Assembly (NCBI GenBank): GCA_021018995.1
Contig: CM037596.1
Location: forward strand, 68,117,367-68,181,366
DNA: 64,000 nt
Origin: Chloranthus sessilifolius
Lineage: Eukaryota > Streptophyta > Magnoliopsida > Chloranthales > Chloranthaceae
Direction of reading: 5' to 3'
The position numbers and the translations under genes are program-made. Below, piece by piece: positions 21,761 through 34,126 of the stretch (position 1 is its first letter; each line of letters starts with the position of its first letter). A model generated the notes under the pieces. The model worked only from the letters and a program-made list of their open reading frames with translations. It ran no database searches and was not told the origin of the DNA.

Positions 21761-23279
21761 CGGCACAATTTATAATCGAGAGATCTTTAGTAGGGTAAAG
21801 GTCAAGGCTATTGATTCCTCTCTCAAAGTCACGAAGTATCTCATCCGGTATGATCACTGAGTTATTGTCTAGCCGGGACACTTTACGTCCTTGTGTGGGG
21901 AATAGGTTAGAAATCTTAGGAGAAGAGTCTCCTTGTTGGCTATAAATCTGGTTAGGGGTGAAGGGTTCCCTCTCTTTTATGAGGTTTTCTAATTTTTTTG
22001 GATTTTGTATTTTCAAATTTTTAGGGTTTTCTATTTTTTCTATTTTTTTTATTTTTGATAATAAATATGGTAAAGGGTCGGTCCCCTCAAGGGGCGCCGG
22101 GAGAGTTGCTTCCTCTAGTTGAGGGACTGAGACAGCTGCTGGAGCCGTTCGTGCGATCCTTCGAGAAATATGGCCTTATTGTAAATTTGGCATTTTTTTT
22201 TTTTAGAGTCCTCAGCTAATGAGGCCTTTTGAATGAGTGATGCAGGCGATAGTGGCACCAATGTTCGGACTTCCTCTATCATGTTAATGTCCTCTTCATC
22301 AAAGAAACTCTAAAGATCGTAGTCGATCTAACTATCCGCTTCTGAGTCATAATATGGTGGTTCTTCCCATTGAGAGGGATCTCCCAAAGGATCCTCAGGG
22401 GTAGCAAGTTCCTTTCCTTGATCTTCATAATATGTTAGGATGAGTGCGCATGCTCAGCAGCGAGATTGATAATGGTGAAGAATCCAAAGAGATTCCTAAG
22501 GGAACTCCCATCCTTCTAAATTAGCATCGAAGACGGTATCAAACTCATCTTATTGATCTGATAATGCTTGAAGTCCTAGATTAGCTTGCTTGGCTAACTC
22601 AAGTGCAGGGAGATCTATCCAGTAGTCTTTGTCATCACTCGGGGAAGGTTGCCATTCCTCTTCGAGAGATTTTTAAAATATTTGGAGTTGCAACGAATCT
22701 GGGGATGTAGAAGTGTCTGGTTCGAGTTTCTCTTCAGACTCTATAAAAAGCAAGTTGAGTGTTTCCTTCTTGATCAAATGGATAGCCACTGGGGCTCTTT
22801 GCTCCTTGCGCCAGTAGCTGAGCTGGTAGGTTAATGCCAATTTCTGTCATCGCGAGGTTGGAATGGTTCGATTCCTCCGTTGTAGGATGTCGGGTTCACT
22901 TGGTGAAACATTCTAATATACTGGTGCATACCCTACAATGGGGCTGGCAAGGATGAACGATACAAGGGGAATCCCACAGGCATTCCCACCCTCCAAGGCC
23001 AAGGCCGAGGCGGATGCTATACGGGTTAATATTCTCTTGTGGGGTGTCATCCCCTCCCCACGTTGAGTGCAAGTGCTCTTCGTCATCTTGTAGGGTAGCT
23101 ATATGAAAGTCTTCGCCATCGATAGATTCCTAATCTTCTAATTGTGGTTTGGTTCCTGGAGGCTGTTCTCTTCTGTTTTCTATGGACTCTTTGAGATCAA
23201 ACAAGGGTTTGACTCCTTCAAGCAGTACATCAATGTCATCATTGAGGCTTGTCAAATCGCTAAATGCTTTGGTCATTTG
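21761..23279 (-). pseudogene. Linker between G-patch region and RT in element 3 pol
   Basis: About 1.5 kb between the G-patch and RT. A minus-strand open stretch at 21687-22016 contains IIPDEILRDFERGINSLD and NCADEGLPLANSN. Most of the rest is acidic, Glu/Asp-rich and broken. Tat-type pol usually has a poorly conserved acidic linker here. No domain recognised. Confidence 0.45.
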
Positions 23280-23609
23280 TTAAATTTCTGTTTCTTGGGA
23301 TTTGATGAAGGACACCACCTTACACTTTGACACGTCAGCTTTCTCAGTGGTCCCATAGACGAAGTGGTCATATAGAGACCATTTCGGTGAGGTAGGGCAT
23401 AAGTCAACTTGTGGGCCATCTGATTGATAATCTAACCTTATGTGTTTGCATATTTTTATTGGGACGATGGGTCCTATATGACCTTGTTTGTTCTTACCGA
23501 GTCCGGTGTGAGGGACATATCCAAGTTGGTACATGTGATCCCACCCTTTTGTCATGGTGGGATTGATGTCATAAAGTTTGGCAAGGTCTGGACCGACCTC
23601 TCTCCTCAC
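23280..23609 (-). pseudogene. G-patch region of element 3 polyprotein
   Basis: A 109-residue frame with MYQLGYVPHTGLGKNKQGHI at ~26-46. This is a glycine-patch motif (GY.P..GLGK..QG) of the kind found between protease and RT in Tat/Ogre elements. G-patches contact RNA or RNA helicases. Element 5 has the equivalent at ~44600-44700. Confidence 0.65.
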
Positions 23610-23699
23610 TAAGTTTTGTTGACGTATTGGGGGAGAATGAGGACGGTTAGGGGGGTGGGCCCCTGCGATGATTGTGTCATCAGGGGTCCCAGTCTTTCA

Positions 23700-24200
23700 A
23701 ATTTGGCCCGTGTTCAATACCTAGTTGTGAGCGGTTGGTATGCTTGTCGTGTAATCAGTGTCTATCTCCTAAAGGGGTGCATCAGCGTATATACGAATAA
23801 TGGAGTCCTCGCGTGGGAATTTGACGCATTGATGGTATGTGGATGCGATGATCTTCATGGACTCTAGCCATTTACTTCCTAAGATGAGGTTGTATGTACT
23901 AGCGGAATCAGAAATATGAAAAGTAATGTCTTTCGTGACAGGTCCGAGACAAACCTGGAGTTTAATAGTTTCTTTCACGAAATGACATGAGCCATCGTAA
24001 GTTATGAGTGATAGGGCAGAGGGTCTAACGTCATGTTCTGTGTATTCGAGAGTCTTTAATGTGGTGAGAGGGTGGATGTTAAGTCCTGCTCTCGTGTCAA
24101 CTAGTGTGTGTGGTACAGAGAATCCTCTAATTATGACCGTGAGATATATGGGGCCGCACTTCTGCGGAGTGACTCTTTAGGCATGCCTGCGTCTGTGAAA
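23700..24200 (-). pseudogene. Aspartic protease of element 3
   Basis: The open part 23769-23978 reads ITFHISDSASTYNLILGSKW, matching the conserved C-terminal half of Tat proteases (YN.ILG..W). The active-site region at ~24095-24130 reads TLVDTRAGLN. The family motif D(T/N)G is changed to DTR, so this copy is inactive. Stops separate it from the downstream G-patch region. Confidence 0.65.
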
Positions 24201-24214
24201 GTGAGCGTCGGAGG

Positions 24215-25458
24215 TTACACCATGACCGAAGTGATTTGATGAAGCTCATCTAGGGTCGTGTCCTCGTCCACTTGCGTGTCTTCGAGTGTCCTTATCAACA
24301 ACCAGTGATGATCAGGCAATTTCTTGATGAGTTCTAATATGGATATCTGAGTCGAGATCTTCTGGAGGTGTCGCAGAAGGTCATATTCTTGTCCTGGCTC
24401 GAGTGTCACTTCTTTACCTAGCCGGTGAACCTTGGGTGTAGGTGGTTAGAGTGGTTGAGGTGCAGGGATTGGTGGAGGGATGATATGAAGCGGGGGAGGC
24501 AAGTTGACCTCTCTTTCTCTCACATTCCCTTCTGGTAGTTGTACGCTCATTAAATCCTTACTCCAAAGGAAAGGAGGAGGTGGGTAATTAGTTCCTGACT
24601 TGAGAATCGGGCACGTCGGTTGCTGGCTAGACCCGACACGAGTCGATGTCGATGTATTTGTGGAGCGAGTGAAATTGGGGGTCAGAGCGTGTGCTTGCAC
24701 GACACTGTTCCAAGGTGGGAGATACTGTGTAATCCTCCTCTTCTTTGAAAGCAGAGACCAATATCTCGCACAGGTCGGGGTGTTTTTCTGGCTCACTTTC
24801 TTTCAGATTCAGCGAATGCTCAATAGTTGTTTCATTGTCTTGGCTTGGAGTCTTATGGGTGACACTTTCTACTAATGCGGCAACTTGGGCCACAGTCTAG
24901 AGAACGTGATCTGCATACTTGGATTCAGAATCGAATGAAGGGAGTGGTAGGGATGTCGGTTCAGGATTTGGAGGGGTTGAAGGTTCTGGTGGGTGACGAC
25001 GAAGGAATGGTCTCCTGGCCCTAAAGGAATATACTCGTATCTGAGTGAACTTTGCGTATGGAGGCGGGCTCGGCAGGGCGATTCGAGTGATCAGGGCCGA
25101 GGGGTGTAGGGGGGAGGAAGTTCTTGCAAGTATGGCGGAAGCGATAGAGGGTTGAATGCGAGTGATTAAGGTAGATGGCCGAAAGGAACGCTGACCAGGG
25201 AGATCCACGATAGTGACTTGGGCCGGTGTTGCTTGGTTGTGGTTGGGCATAGGGTTGTTTATGATCCCTAAATTCTGTTGGGGTTGGTTATTATTAGGGT
25301 TGAGATTTCTAAGCACTTCCCAATCAATTTGATTTCGGTCATTCATATCATAGATCACATATCTAAGGACCCAACAGTCTTCTAAATTGTGTCCTGCATA
25401 TCGATGGAAGGTACAGTATGTACTATAGTCTAGATTCACAGGCCATGGGCGAGGCTTC
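24215..25458 (-). pseudogene. Gag C-terminus with knuckle and gag-protease linker of element 3
   Basis: 24215-24409 has YDLLRHLQKISTQISILELI, a conserved helical stretch that precedes Tat proteases. 24897-25458 has the nucleocapsid-like motif YCTFHRYAGHNLEDC (CX2HX4HX4C, nt 25374-25415), followed by an Asn/Gln then Pro-rich linker. The open frame extends to 25493, but its first 12 codons come from the LTR of element 4, which interrupts gag at 25458. Confidence 0.7.
25454..25458. repeat. Target-site duplication GCTTC of element 4, left copy
   Basis: gcttc precedes the LTR at 25459, and the same pentamer follows the other LTR at 36086-36090. Confidence 0.9.
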
Positions 25459-27433
25459 TGTTGTCGCTCCAAGTGTGCCATAATTGTGTGCATTATGAAT
25501 CAAAAATTAAAGAATTAAAGAATGCTAGGTTATATGGATGTTAACTTATGAAAGGGATATCAGCACATTGGGGCTAACACTAGCCTGCAAGATCAGGGCC
25601 AATTGTAGCAAGTTTTAAAAGTAAGTATTTCAAGATCGTCCACAGAGAATTTTGTCTAAACTGAGAGATAAACCTCCAGATCTGTGCTACCAGATCTGGC
25701 TCTATAATTATCTAAAAATTAGAATAGATAAAAGAGAGTGTTGGATTGTGTCACATTTAACTATAAGCAAATAAAGAAAAGAACTAACTACATGATCCAG
25801 ATCCGAGTTGGGGAGATGTTTAAAATAAGACAAATGCAGAAATAATAGCTTCATGTACTTTAGCCTCTGAATTTTAATGGAGAATCAGAGTTCAACAGAG
25901 CAGATTCAATCTTCATCCGCTACCAAAGACAGATGTAAGAGAAATAAATCCAATTAAGGAATAGGTTTAGACTTATGGCTATGATCTCGCCACTTAAATG
26001 GTCACAGATCATCCAATAGTTGTGGCCTATTCTTTAGTTCGTAACATGAACATCATCAGAATGCCGCTAGAATTAGGTTACCAACGCTAATTCGACAGGG
26101 TGATGAATTAAGGAAGTTGCATGTGGATGAGTGAATCTAAAGAAGTCTAATGCACTAAGGTGAACATTCGTAACCCTCGACATGACTCCAATGGAGAAGA
26201 CACAAATTACAAAGAACCTTTAAAATCCAAAATTACAATTACAGACGGCTCTTAGAGAGCCCTCAGACTTACGCCTTGAATCCGAACTTGGAAGTACAAA
26301 TCACCACAATGGCTCTCAAAGGTAAACTACAAGAAGGGATTACAGGGGTTCTGGATAAGCTATCCGACCGTAATGAGGGAAACAGAGATGAAAACTCTAA
26401 AACTGGATGCCCAATTTGGGCGAATGGCTTCTATTTATACTTTTTCCTCCATCCTCGCTGCGGTTGGATTGACCAATCAGAATGCTTTAGATCTGGATTG
26501 CCCAATGAGGGTTGAGCACGGGGATCCAGATCTGTTTTGGCCAATGGAAATGCTCTGATCTGGTTCGGCCAATCAGGTGTCAGAAGCATCAATTCTGTTA
26601 TGAGTTTGAAATTCTGTTTGAGCTTCTAGAAGTTCCCGCCAGGTAATTTAACTTTGGGCGTTCACATGGGTTGGAATATGCCTTCGGATCTTGATTGGAA
26701 CCTTCCGGAATGTTCCTGGTCTTTTGATTGCATTGGGGCGCGTGCAAAGTTTCCTGAAATACCCTTGGACGATGCAAATCCCGAATGCCATTTCGCATAG
26801 TTTAAGGGCTTTTAAAGTAGTTTGGCTCGAAGCTCTCTTCTAAAGCATTTTGGCTTCAGGAGATCTTTTCGGAGGGTTTCAGTTCTTGTTCGAATTCGTC
26901 TTCTCTTCTTTTCGCAGTGGAAAATCTTCTTATCACACACGTCTCTAGCCTTTCGAAAAGCTCTTTTGCAGTTTATTCTCTCTTCGCTTAGTCTCAGGTT
27001 CTTTGCGAATAGTAGAAGTTCTTTGCGAATTGAACTCTAGGCTCCCATTCTTCTTTGCGAATAGTAGAAGTTCTTTGCGAATTGAACTCTAGGCTCCCAT
27101 TCTTCTTTACGAATAGTAGAAGTTCTCGAATTGAACTCTAGGCTCCCATTCTTCTTGAATTGACTTTTAACTTGATTTTTTCTTTGCGAATGGCTCTCTC
27201 TCTGCTTGGTCTTTGTCTGCTCTTTAGACCCTCTTTAGCCATTCTTTGAGCTTTTCTTCACTCCTTCTTTAAACTTGACATGAGTCTGTCACTTTTTGAT
27301 CTTTTGGGATGCTTTTGATTTGGACTGTCGATTGGTTAGTCAGAAAATGCACACTAAAGCACTTATTTAGTCTTCTCAAGGGTCTTTCAAGGCTCATGTT
27401 TAGGGGTGAAAATGGTATTTTCACTACTTAACA
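25459..27433 (-). repeat. 3' LTR of element 4
   Basis: 1,975 bp, tgttgtcg...ttaaca. TATA box GTATAAATAG at 26431-26440; ttcgc/ttcgaa words at 26790-27190. It carries three copies of a 52-bp unit (27005, 27057, 27109), whereas the partner LTR has two. Confidence 0.92.
27001..27160. repeat. 52-bp tandem repeat, three copies
   Basis: Units start at 27005, 27057 and 27109 (gcgaatagtagaagttc, then gaactctaggctcccattc). The equivalent in 34127-36085 has two units (35691, 35743). Confidence 0.88.
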
Positions 27434-27450
27434 CACCCCAAACCTAAGCT
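27434..27450 (-). other. Polypurine tract of element 4
   Basis: caccccaaacctaagct directly adjoining the LTR end; purine-rich on the minus strand. It matches 5-22 and 9227-9245. Confidence 0.7.
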
Positions 27451-28985
27451 TTGCTAGTCCCCGAGCAAAGAAAGCGTAAAAGCAAAATAAAGAGCCACTT
27501 TTGTAGGAAGCACAGTGCATTTAGCATATGCAACAAGCCTTTTAAACCCCTAGGTGATCCCTAGAGGAGGAGTGAAGTCTCGAGGGTTTTGGTGAAGGTA
27601 CCCACAAACTTCTCCATGGGACGGTGGCATTAGTGCACATCATCCCATGAGCAATCAAAGATCAAAATTAGTTACTCTTGAATCAATGTTTAAACAGAAA
27701 TTTAGGTTTATTGTTTGCAAGGGATTTCAACATTTATAAACCTTATGAATGTTTCACTCTTTCCAATGCTGAGCAGCCATAGAAATCATGCAAATGTGTG
27801 AGTTCATCATTTGAATAAAAATTAGGTTATAAGTCATACTTAATGTGCTCAAGTTCCAACCCAAACACTTACGGGTGTACTCTCATCAAGATTTTTGTTG
27901 AAGGGTTCATTTTCACTCAAGCTCAAGAGCATCTCCCAAATGGATTTGTAAGCATGAGCATAGGCATGATTCTCAGGTGCTGGCATCCTTGACATCTCCT
28001 CACCATAGATTGGGAAACTGCTTATCTCCACATGACAGTTCACTCAACTTTGGATCACAAGGACTTTTAGGCTGGGTTTGTTGTATGGCTCGTGGAGTGA
28101 GGTTTCAGGGATAGGAAGGTTGAACAGGTGTTTGGATTTTTGAGAAGTCAGGAATTGAAGGAGGTGGTTCATGACTCCACCTTCTTGAGTTTAGCTTCTT
28201 TTGAGATTCTCGTGTTCAAAGTACTCAGTTCTTCTTCCTTTGATCTTGAATTTTCAACATAAAGTTCCCCTTTTTGCCTTTTTTTTTGCTTGCTTCTTTT
28301 TCACATTGTTTTTCTTTTACTTTCTCAGTCACCATACTGCCCATTTTTGAGGTATTTCTTCTTCATTTATTTTGATATTTGCCCAGAAATGTTCCATCTT
28401 TACTTCTTTCTCCTTTAACTCCTGAATTCTCAAGGTGAGGGAAGGCTGAATTGGTTCCATTGGTTCAGGTGCAAGAAAAATGGGTGTTTTGATGAAGCAT
28501 TGTAGGATTTATAGCTCAATTGGGGTACAAACAAGGGCAGATCTTTCTTGGTTGGTTCTGTTAAGCTCAAGCTGTCCAAAGAAGGCCTTGATCTTTTCCT
28601 CAGTTTCATGAATGCTGTTGCTTGTTTTGATTTGGAGTTTCCTAATTTCTAGTGGATCTAATGCCTCAGCCAGTCCTTTGAATCAGAAAAGGGTTGCCTC
28701 AGTCACTCTTCAAATTCTCATTGGTTATGGTTTTTCCTTGAGCTTTTAAGTATATCTTTACCTTTTTCTCTTCCTGTGGACTTGCTATGTGCTAATACAA
28801 GTGTATTTTCCTGGTGTTAACATCATGGAAATGTGGAATATTGTAGGGTTTAGAATGTCTAAATTCTTGCAAAGAAAAATTTAAAATTTCCACATTGTCA
28901 TGATTCTTAAGTAAATTGATTCATTTCCTGATTACTTTGGTGATTGTGATGCCCTTATGCTAATTATCCCATGGGCAGGACCTGT
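27451..28985 (-). other. 3' non-coding domain of element 4
   Basis: Collinear with 9246-10796 of element 1. No shared ORF. Confidence 0.6.
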
Positions 28986-29040
28986 TTGCCATACCCCCAA
29001 ACCTAAGATGAACATTGTCCTCAATGTTCTAGACAATGAG
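28986..29040 (-). other. Internal polypurine-like tract of element 4
   Basis: catacccccaaacctaag followed by attgtcctcaatg, equivalent to 1593-1640 and ~10797. Spacing to the border PPT is ~1.55 kb. Confidence 0.5.
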
Positions 29041-29635
29041 AGACTAGGGGCAGCAGGGTGAAAGAAGAAAGAAAAACTAAGAACAGAAAAAATCTAAACT
29101 ATATGCAAAAATAAAAAAAATGTAAAGCGAAGATATGAGCAAGGAAATGGAAAGCAGGATATACAAATGCAAGAAAAATCAACAAAACAATGTTAGAACT
29201 CTAAATAAAATCTAACAAATAGAAGGATTACTATGCAAATGAAAGGAAACTAATGCTAATAACGAGAAATAGTAAAAGCAAGGTAGAAGAATACAAAGTT
29301 AAAAAAGAAAAAGAAAAGTGTTGATACAAAAACTGAATTTGTGAATGCAAAATAGGAAAACAAAGTTATAAACTAACTATACTCACAGAAAAATGACGAA
29401 AATCAGTAAAACGAGGACACATTAACCTAAGAAAGAAAAAAAATCAGCGATCTAAAAACAGAATTTGAAACTAAAATTCCTAAAACAGAAAATCTAATGC
29501 CAAATGATGTATCCTAAGCCCAAAGAAACAAACCCAAAAGCCTGAGATACTTATGAATCTAAGTGATTATAAAAATGATTAGCAGGAATACAGTGAAAAG
29601 CAAGATTCATAAGATTGACCCCTTTGTTGATGATG
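29041..29635 (-). other. Non-coding A-rich segment of element 4
   Basis: Matches 11725-12350 of element 1 with indels and a contracted 28-bp repeat. The extra-ORF remnant present in element 1 is deleted here. No gene seen. Confidence 0.5.
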
Positions 29636-29830
29636 TCTATTCGAAATGGATTTGGCTCCAGAAAGATCTTTTCGCAAAGGACTTCTCCCCAGATTTTCTA
29701 TTCGAAAAGGAAATTTTAACTATTCGAACAGAACATGGTTCTTTTCGAGTAGTTCATTACAGCTCCAGAATCAGTTCGAATAGAACTTTGAACTTTTCGA
29801 ACAGTACTTTTTACTTTGCGATTTGAACTT
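29636..29830 (-). repeat. Detached LTR fragment (word-array part) inside element 4
   Basis: This stretch matches the word-array part of the element's own LTR family (compare ~8745-8955), including ttcgcaaaggacttctcc, aacatggttcttttcgag and actttttactttgcgattt. It marks the left breakpoint of the inserted pol block. Confidence 0.8.
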
Positions 29831-29934
29831 TGAAGTGTATTTACACTATGCGTACAAGAAAAATAGACAGAAACAGCAAAAATCAGAAAAACAATGTTGT
29901 ACAAACATATTATACACTTTTCTACCATCAGATT

Positions 29935-31276
29935 TTTAGAGATTCATGATGATAGGTGGGCAGCAAGGGCTCCTGGGTGTTTTCAATGCATGGTTTGAGC
30001 CTCTGACCATTTACCTTGAGTATTCTTCCATCCTTGGGATCTGAAATATCCACAGCTCGAGGGGAGGCCTTGATGACGAGTGTATGGCCCTTCCCATCCG
30101 GATCTCAATTTGCCGGAAAGAATTTAAGTCTAGAGTTGAATAACCATACGTTGGACCCCGGTATGAACACTCTTCTCATGAGGCCCCTATCATGGAATGA
30201 TTTAACCTTTAACTGGAGCTAGTGTAGGCATCCATCCTCAGTTCTTCCATTGGTGAGTTGAAGCTTCTGGTTACCGGTGATTAGATCCATATTAAAAGTT
30301 TTGATTGCCCACAAGGCCTTATATTCTAATTCTCTTGGTAGATGGCATGCCTTGCCATAAACCGATCTGAAAGGACATCCTATAGGAGTCTTGTAGGCGA
30401 TTCAGTATGCCCACAAAGCATCATTAAGCTTAAAGGACCGATCCTTTCGTCCTTCTTCACGATTTTTTTCCAAAATGTGTTTGATCTCTCTATTTGAAAT
30501 CTCCACATCCTTTGGTTTGTGGATGATAGGGAGTGGCTACTCTGTGAGTGACATGAGTACTTTTTAATAGAGAGTCAAGCGCACTGTAAAAGTGGCTTCC
30601 CCATCACTAATGATGGCCTGGGAATCCAAATCTGGAAAAATGTGGTCTTTGAGGAATCTTAAAACCACTTTGTGATCATTGGATTTGGTAGCTATGGCCT
30701 CAATCCACTTGGAGACATAATCCTGACTACCAAGATGAAATTGTTTCCATTAGAAGGGGAAAGGGCCCATAAAATCTATGCCCCAAACATCAAACAACTC
30801 AACTACGAGATTGGCTGCGGTAGGGCATTGAGTTTCTTTTGGAAATACTTGATTTTTGGCAATTCGCAAGATTCTGATCTTGTAAGGCATCTTTAAAGAT
30901 TGTGGGCCAATAGAAACCACACCTAGATTTTGCATTGTTTTTATTACATCAAATGGCCTCCACAGCTGTTTCATGACACATTGACAATATGCCGTGGAAT
31001 TCATGGTCCGGGACACACTTTCTCGATCACTTGTGCACAATTCTTGAATAGATAAGGATCTTCCCAAATGAAATGTTTAACTTGTGAGAAGAAAAGATCT
31101 TTATCCATTCTATTCCAATGTTGAGGAATCGTCCAATAGCCAAGAAGTTGACTATGTTTGCAAACCAAGGATGTGGTATTGATGGCAAAGTTGCTCATCG
31201 TGAAATGATTCATTAATGGGTAAGCTATCATCCTCGATTGAGAATTCGGATAAGTGATCGCCACCACATTCTCCAC
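29935..31276 (-). pseudogene. Athila integrase of element 4 (decayed)
   Basis: Read leftward. 31001-31276 is the N-terminal region (SQVKHFIWEDPYLFKNCAQV). 30750-31067 holds the remains of the zinc-binding region and core, with VWGIDFMGPFPF (first catalytic Asp). Further left, only fragments remain until the C-terminal signature around 29990-30040, KVNGQRLKPC, which closes Athila integrases. Many stops and frameshifts; no active enzyme is possible. Confidence 0.75.
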
Positions 31277-32680
31277 TCCTTTCTTATCCTTAATCAGATC
31301 AAACTCCTATAATAGGAGGATCCACGATTAATCTGGGCTTGGTATCCTTCTTAGGCGAAGGTACTTTAGGCGAGAGTGGTCAAGAACACCACAATTTGTG
31401 AACCTAAAGCATAAGGCTGAATTTTTCCAATGCAAACACAATGGCCAGACTCTTTCTCGGTTGTTGTTGTGTAGTTGAGCTGGGCATCTATCATGGATCT
31501 GCGGGCATAAGCTATGACATGGGGAAGCTTATCTTTCTACGCCCTAGGAAAGCTCCTAGGGCATAGTCCGATGCATCACACATCAGCTCAAAGGGCACCT
31601 TGAATAGTCGGGGCTGCAAGATGGGAGCTGAAATCGAGACATTTCTTAAGGACCTCAAAGGTCATGCATTCATTAGTAAACACAAAGGAACATCTTGACA
31701 CAAAATGATGAGTGGCTTGGAAATTTCTGAAATCTTTGATGAACCTCCTATAAAATCTGCATGCCCTAAGAAACTTGATTTGCTTAATGATTAGGAGGAG
31801 GCAAATGTGCAATTAGATCAATTTTGCTTGGTCCACCTCTATGCCTTTATGGGAGACCACATGTCCTAGGACAATGCCTTGGGTGACCATAAAATGACTC
31901 TTTCTTAGAACCAAATTGGTTTCTTCACATCTTTCCAACACCAACTTGAGGTGGTGTAGGCATTGGGAAAAGCTGTCGGCATAAATTGAAAAGTCATCCA
32001 TGAAGATCTCCATGAATTGATCAATCATGGCAGAAAAGATGGCATATATGCATCTTTGAAAGTAGCAGGCATTGCAAAGACCAAAGGGCATCCTCCTATA
32101 GGCAAAAGTGCCAAAGGCGGTGAAGGTGGTCTTTTCTTGGTCCTGTGGTACACAGGATCTGGTTGTAACAGTACCCATCAAGGAAGCGTAGTAAGCTTTG
32201 CCGCAAGCTTATCAAGGATTTGGTCAATGAAGGGAGGGGAAATGGTCTTTCCTTGTCATGGTATTTAATTTTCTGTAGTCTATGCGGACCCTCCATCCGA
32301 TTGTTTGTCCGGTGGACATAAGTTTACAGATTCAATTTGCTAATGTTGATGCTGATTTCTTAGGCACCACTGTGGGTGCTACCCATGAGAATCTGAAATG
32401 GGGTAAATGACCCCAAAGATCTAGCAGACTTGACAACTTCCTTCATTACCACTTCTTGAATGTGAGGATTCAACCTTCTTTGCATTTCTCTAGAAGGCTT
32501 GGCATCCTCTTCCGTGGATCTTATGCATGCATGCAATGGGTTTATTCCTCCTAAATCAGCAATGGTCCAAATTGCTTTCTTGTCTTGTTTTAGAACTACC
32601 AATGACTCCTCTTCTTGCTCCTTTGTAAGGGAGGAAGAAATAATCACAGTAGTGTTTGATGATCTCCCAAAACACATATT
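31277..32680 (-). pseudogene. Athila reverse transcriptase/RNase H of element 4 (decayed)
   Basis: 32360-32677 has EDAKPSREMQRRLNPHIQEV, the N-terminal RT motif. 31813-32181 has TTFTAFGTFAYRRMPFGLCN and the catalytic IFMDDFSIYADSFSQCL (M-D-D as in Athila), then GIVLGHVVSHKGIEVD. 31588-31812 continues with FLRACRFYRRFIKDF. The LDGYSGYNQI region is frameshifted, and the RNase H part (31277-31590) is almost unreadable. Confidence 0.8.
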
Positions 32681-33401
32681 TCAGATTTTTGGGAGCCGTT
32701 TGAGTTCCAATTGTGTTTGAGAAAAGAGGGCAAGAAAGGTACCTTGGTAACTTGTGAAGAGGGAGAGGAGCGAGGTCTCCAAGAGAGAGAACTTGATGAT
32801 TGGTGAGTGCCTTGCACAAAGCAGACTCCGTTGAATTTGATCTCCCTTTTCCTTCTTTCTTAGTGGATCCCCAATCATTTTTAAATTACGTGGTGGAGTC
32901 TTTACCTTGCGTAAATGTTTGTAAAGACTCCTCCACCAAAACTCATCAATGATGTCAACATGGAAACATTCCTCAGCAGAGAATTGAGGTTGAGTAACAG
33001 CATTATACACATTCAATTTAACTTTCATATTTCCAAAAGACACCTCCATGATGCCAGACCTGCATTGAATGCATGCATTAGCTGTAGCCAGGAATGGTCT
33101 TCCCAGAATGACAGGGATGGCAGTGGTACTTTTGGTTGGTTCCATGTTCAACACCAAAAAGTCAGCAGGGTAGAAAAACTTGTCTACTCCTACCAAAACA
33201 TCTTCAATCAACCCCAAAGGTTTCCTTTGGATCATCATTCAATTGTAACACCACTTGAGTGGGTTTCAATTCTCCCAAACCTAGCTTCTCATAGACAGAA
33301 TAGGGAAGCAGGTTGACACTAGCACCCAGATGTAGCAAGGCTTTCTCAATGGTGTGCTCCCCAATGATGCAGGGGATTGTGGGGATTCCAGGGTCTTGCA
33401 T
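32681..33401 (-). pseudogene. Athila protease of element 4
   Basis: 33204-33401 gives IIGEHTIEKALLHLGASVNL. The expected catalytic Asp of DLGA reads His (HLGA), so the active site is lost. A frame change near 33230 leads into 32681-33238, with GVDKFFYPADFLVLNME and VILGRPFLATANACIQCRSG. It is closely similar to the protease of element 2 at 5569-6378, so both come from one lineage. Confidence 0.8.
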
Positions 33402-33430
33402 CTTAGGTGGTGCACACCAGTAGGACCTCC

Positions 33431-33490
33431 ATTTTTTTTTTTTTTTTTCTTTTTTTTTTTTTTCTTTTTTTCATATTTTTTTTTTTTTTA
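33431..33490. repeat. Poly-T tract at the right breakpoint of the pol block
   Basis: A nearly pure T run. To its right (tacttgttttggatcagcc) the element 1 backbone resumes (compare 12626). Confidence 0.85.
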
Positions 33491-34102
33491 CTTGTTTTGG
33501 ATCAGCCCGGGCTCAACAAGAGCCCTTATTTACTACTGCTGAAAATAATGAGAAACAACTCAGAGATTTTCTATTTGTGTTTTCAGCTTCTTTTATTTTG
33601 TATTTGGTTTTGTAAAAAAATCAAAGATGCCTAAAAGAGCAGAAATTATAATAAAAAAAAACATTAAACACTGAGAAGCTGCCGGTTCTCAAGAATTTAA
33701 AAATAGAAAATGAATGCAAAGGAGAAGGATGCAAACTCAAGCAGATCTGCTCCTTTGGTCCAGATGCTCCTTGTTGACCGCTCCAGATCCGCAAACATCC
33801 AAATCGCTGCAGATCCTTATTCAAGTATTGACAAAATAAAAGAATAACTCAAAGCACGCCCAAATTTGACAAAAAGACAAAGAGTGGCGACATTTATTCA
33901 AATAACTAGAAGGCAAAGAATAAAACTAAAAAATAAAATAAAATAAAAAAAATTATGATAAAGAAACAGGTTTTCTATACAAATCGTCAGAGACATTTAA
34001 TCAAGCACTTGGAATGCAAAGTTCAGGTTTAAGGCAAAAATTAAAATAAAAATCAAATCTACAAAATAGAAAAACTTAGGTCTACCAATTTTAGAACAAA
34101 CT
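33491..34102 (-). other. 5' leader of element 4
   Basis: Collinear with 12610-13240 of element 1; no gene. Confidence 0.6.
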
Positions 34103-34120
34103 TCCCCGGCAGCGGCGCCA
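34103..34120 (-). other. Primer-binding site of element 4
   Basis: TGGCGCCGCTGCCGGGGA on the minus strand, six bases from the LTR. Asp-tRNA type. Confidence 0.85.
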
Positions 34121-34126
34121 AAAACT

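Noticed and set aside
22795-22885. tRNA-like stretch: tagctgagctgg resembles an A box and ggttcgattcc a B box
   Set aside because: The flanking acceptor arms do not pair and no anticodon stem forms. It lies within the decayed pol linker of element 3.
33354-33634. Phe-rich open frames at 33354-33634
   Set aside because: Produced by the poly-T tract.
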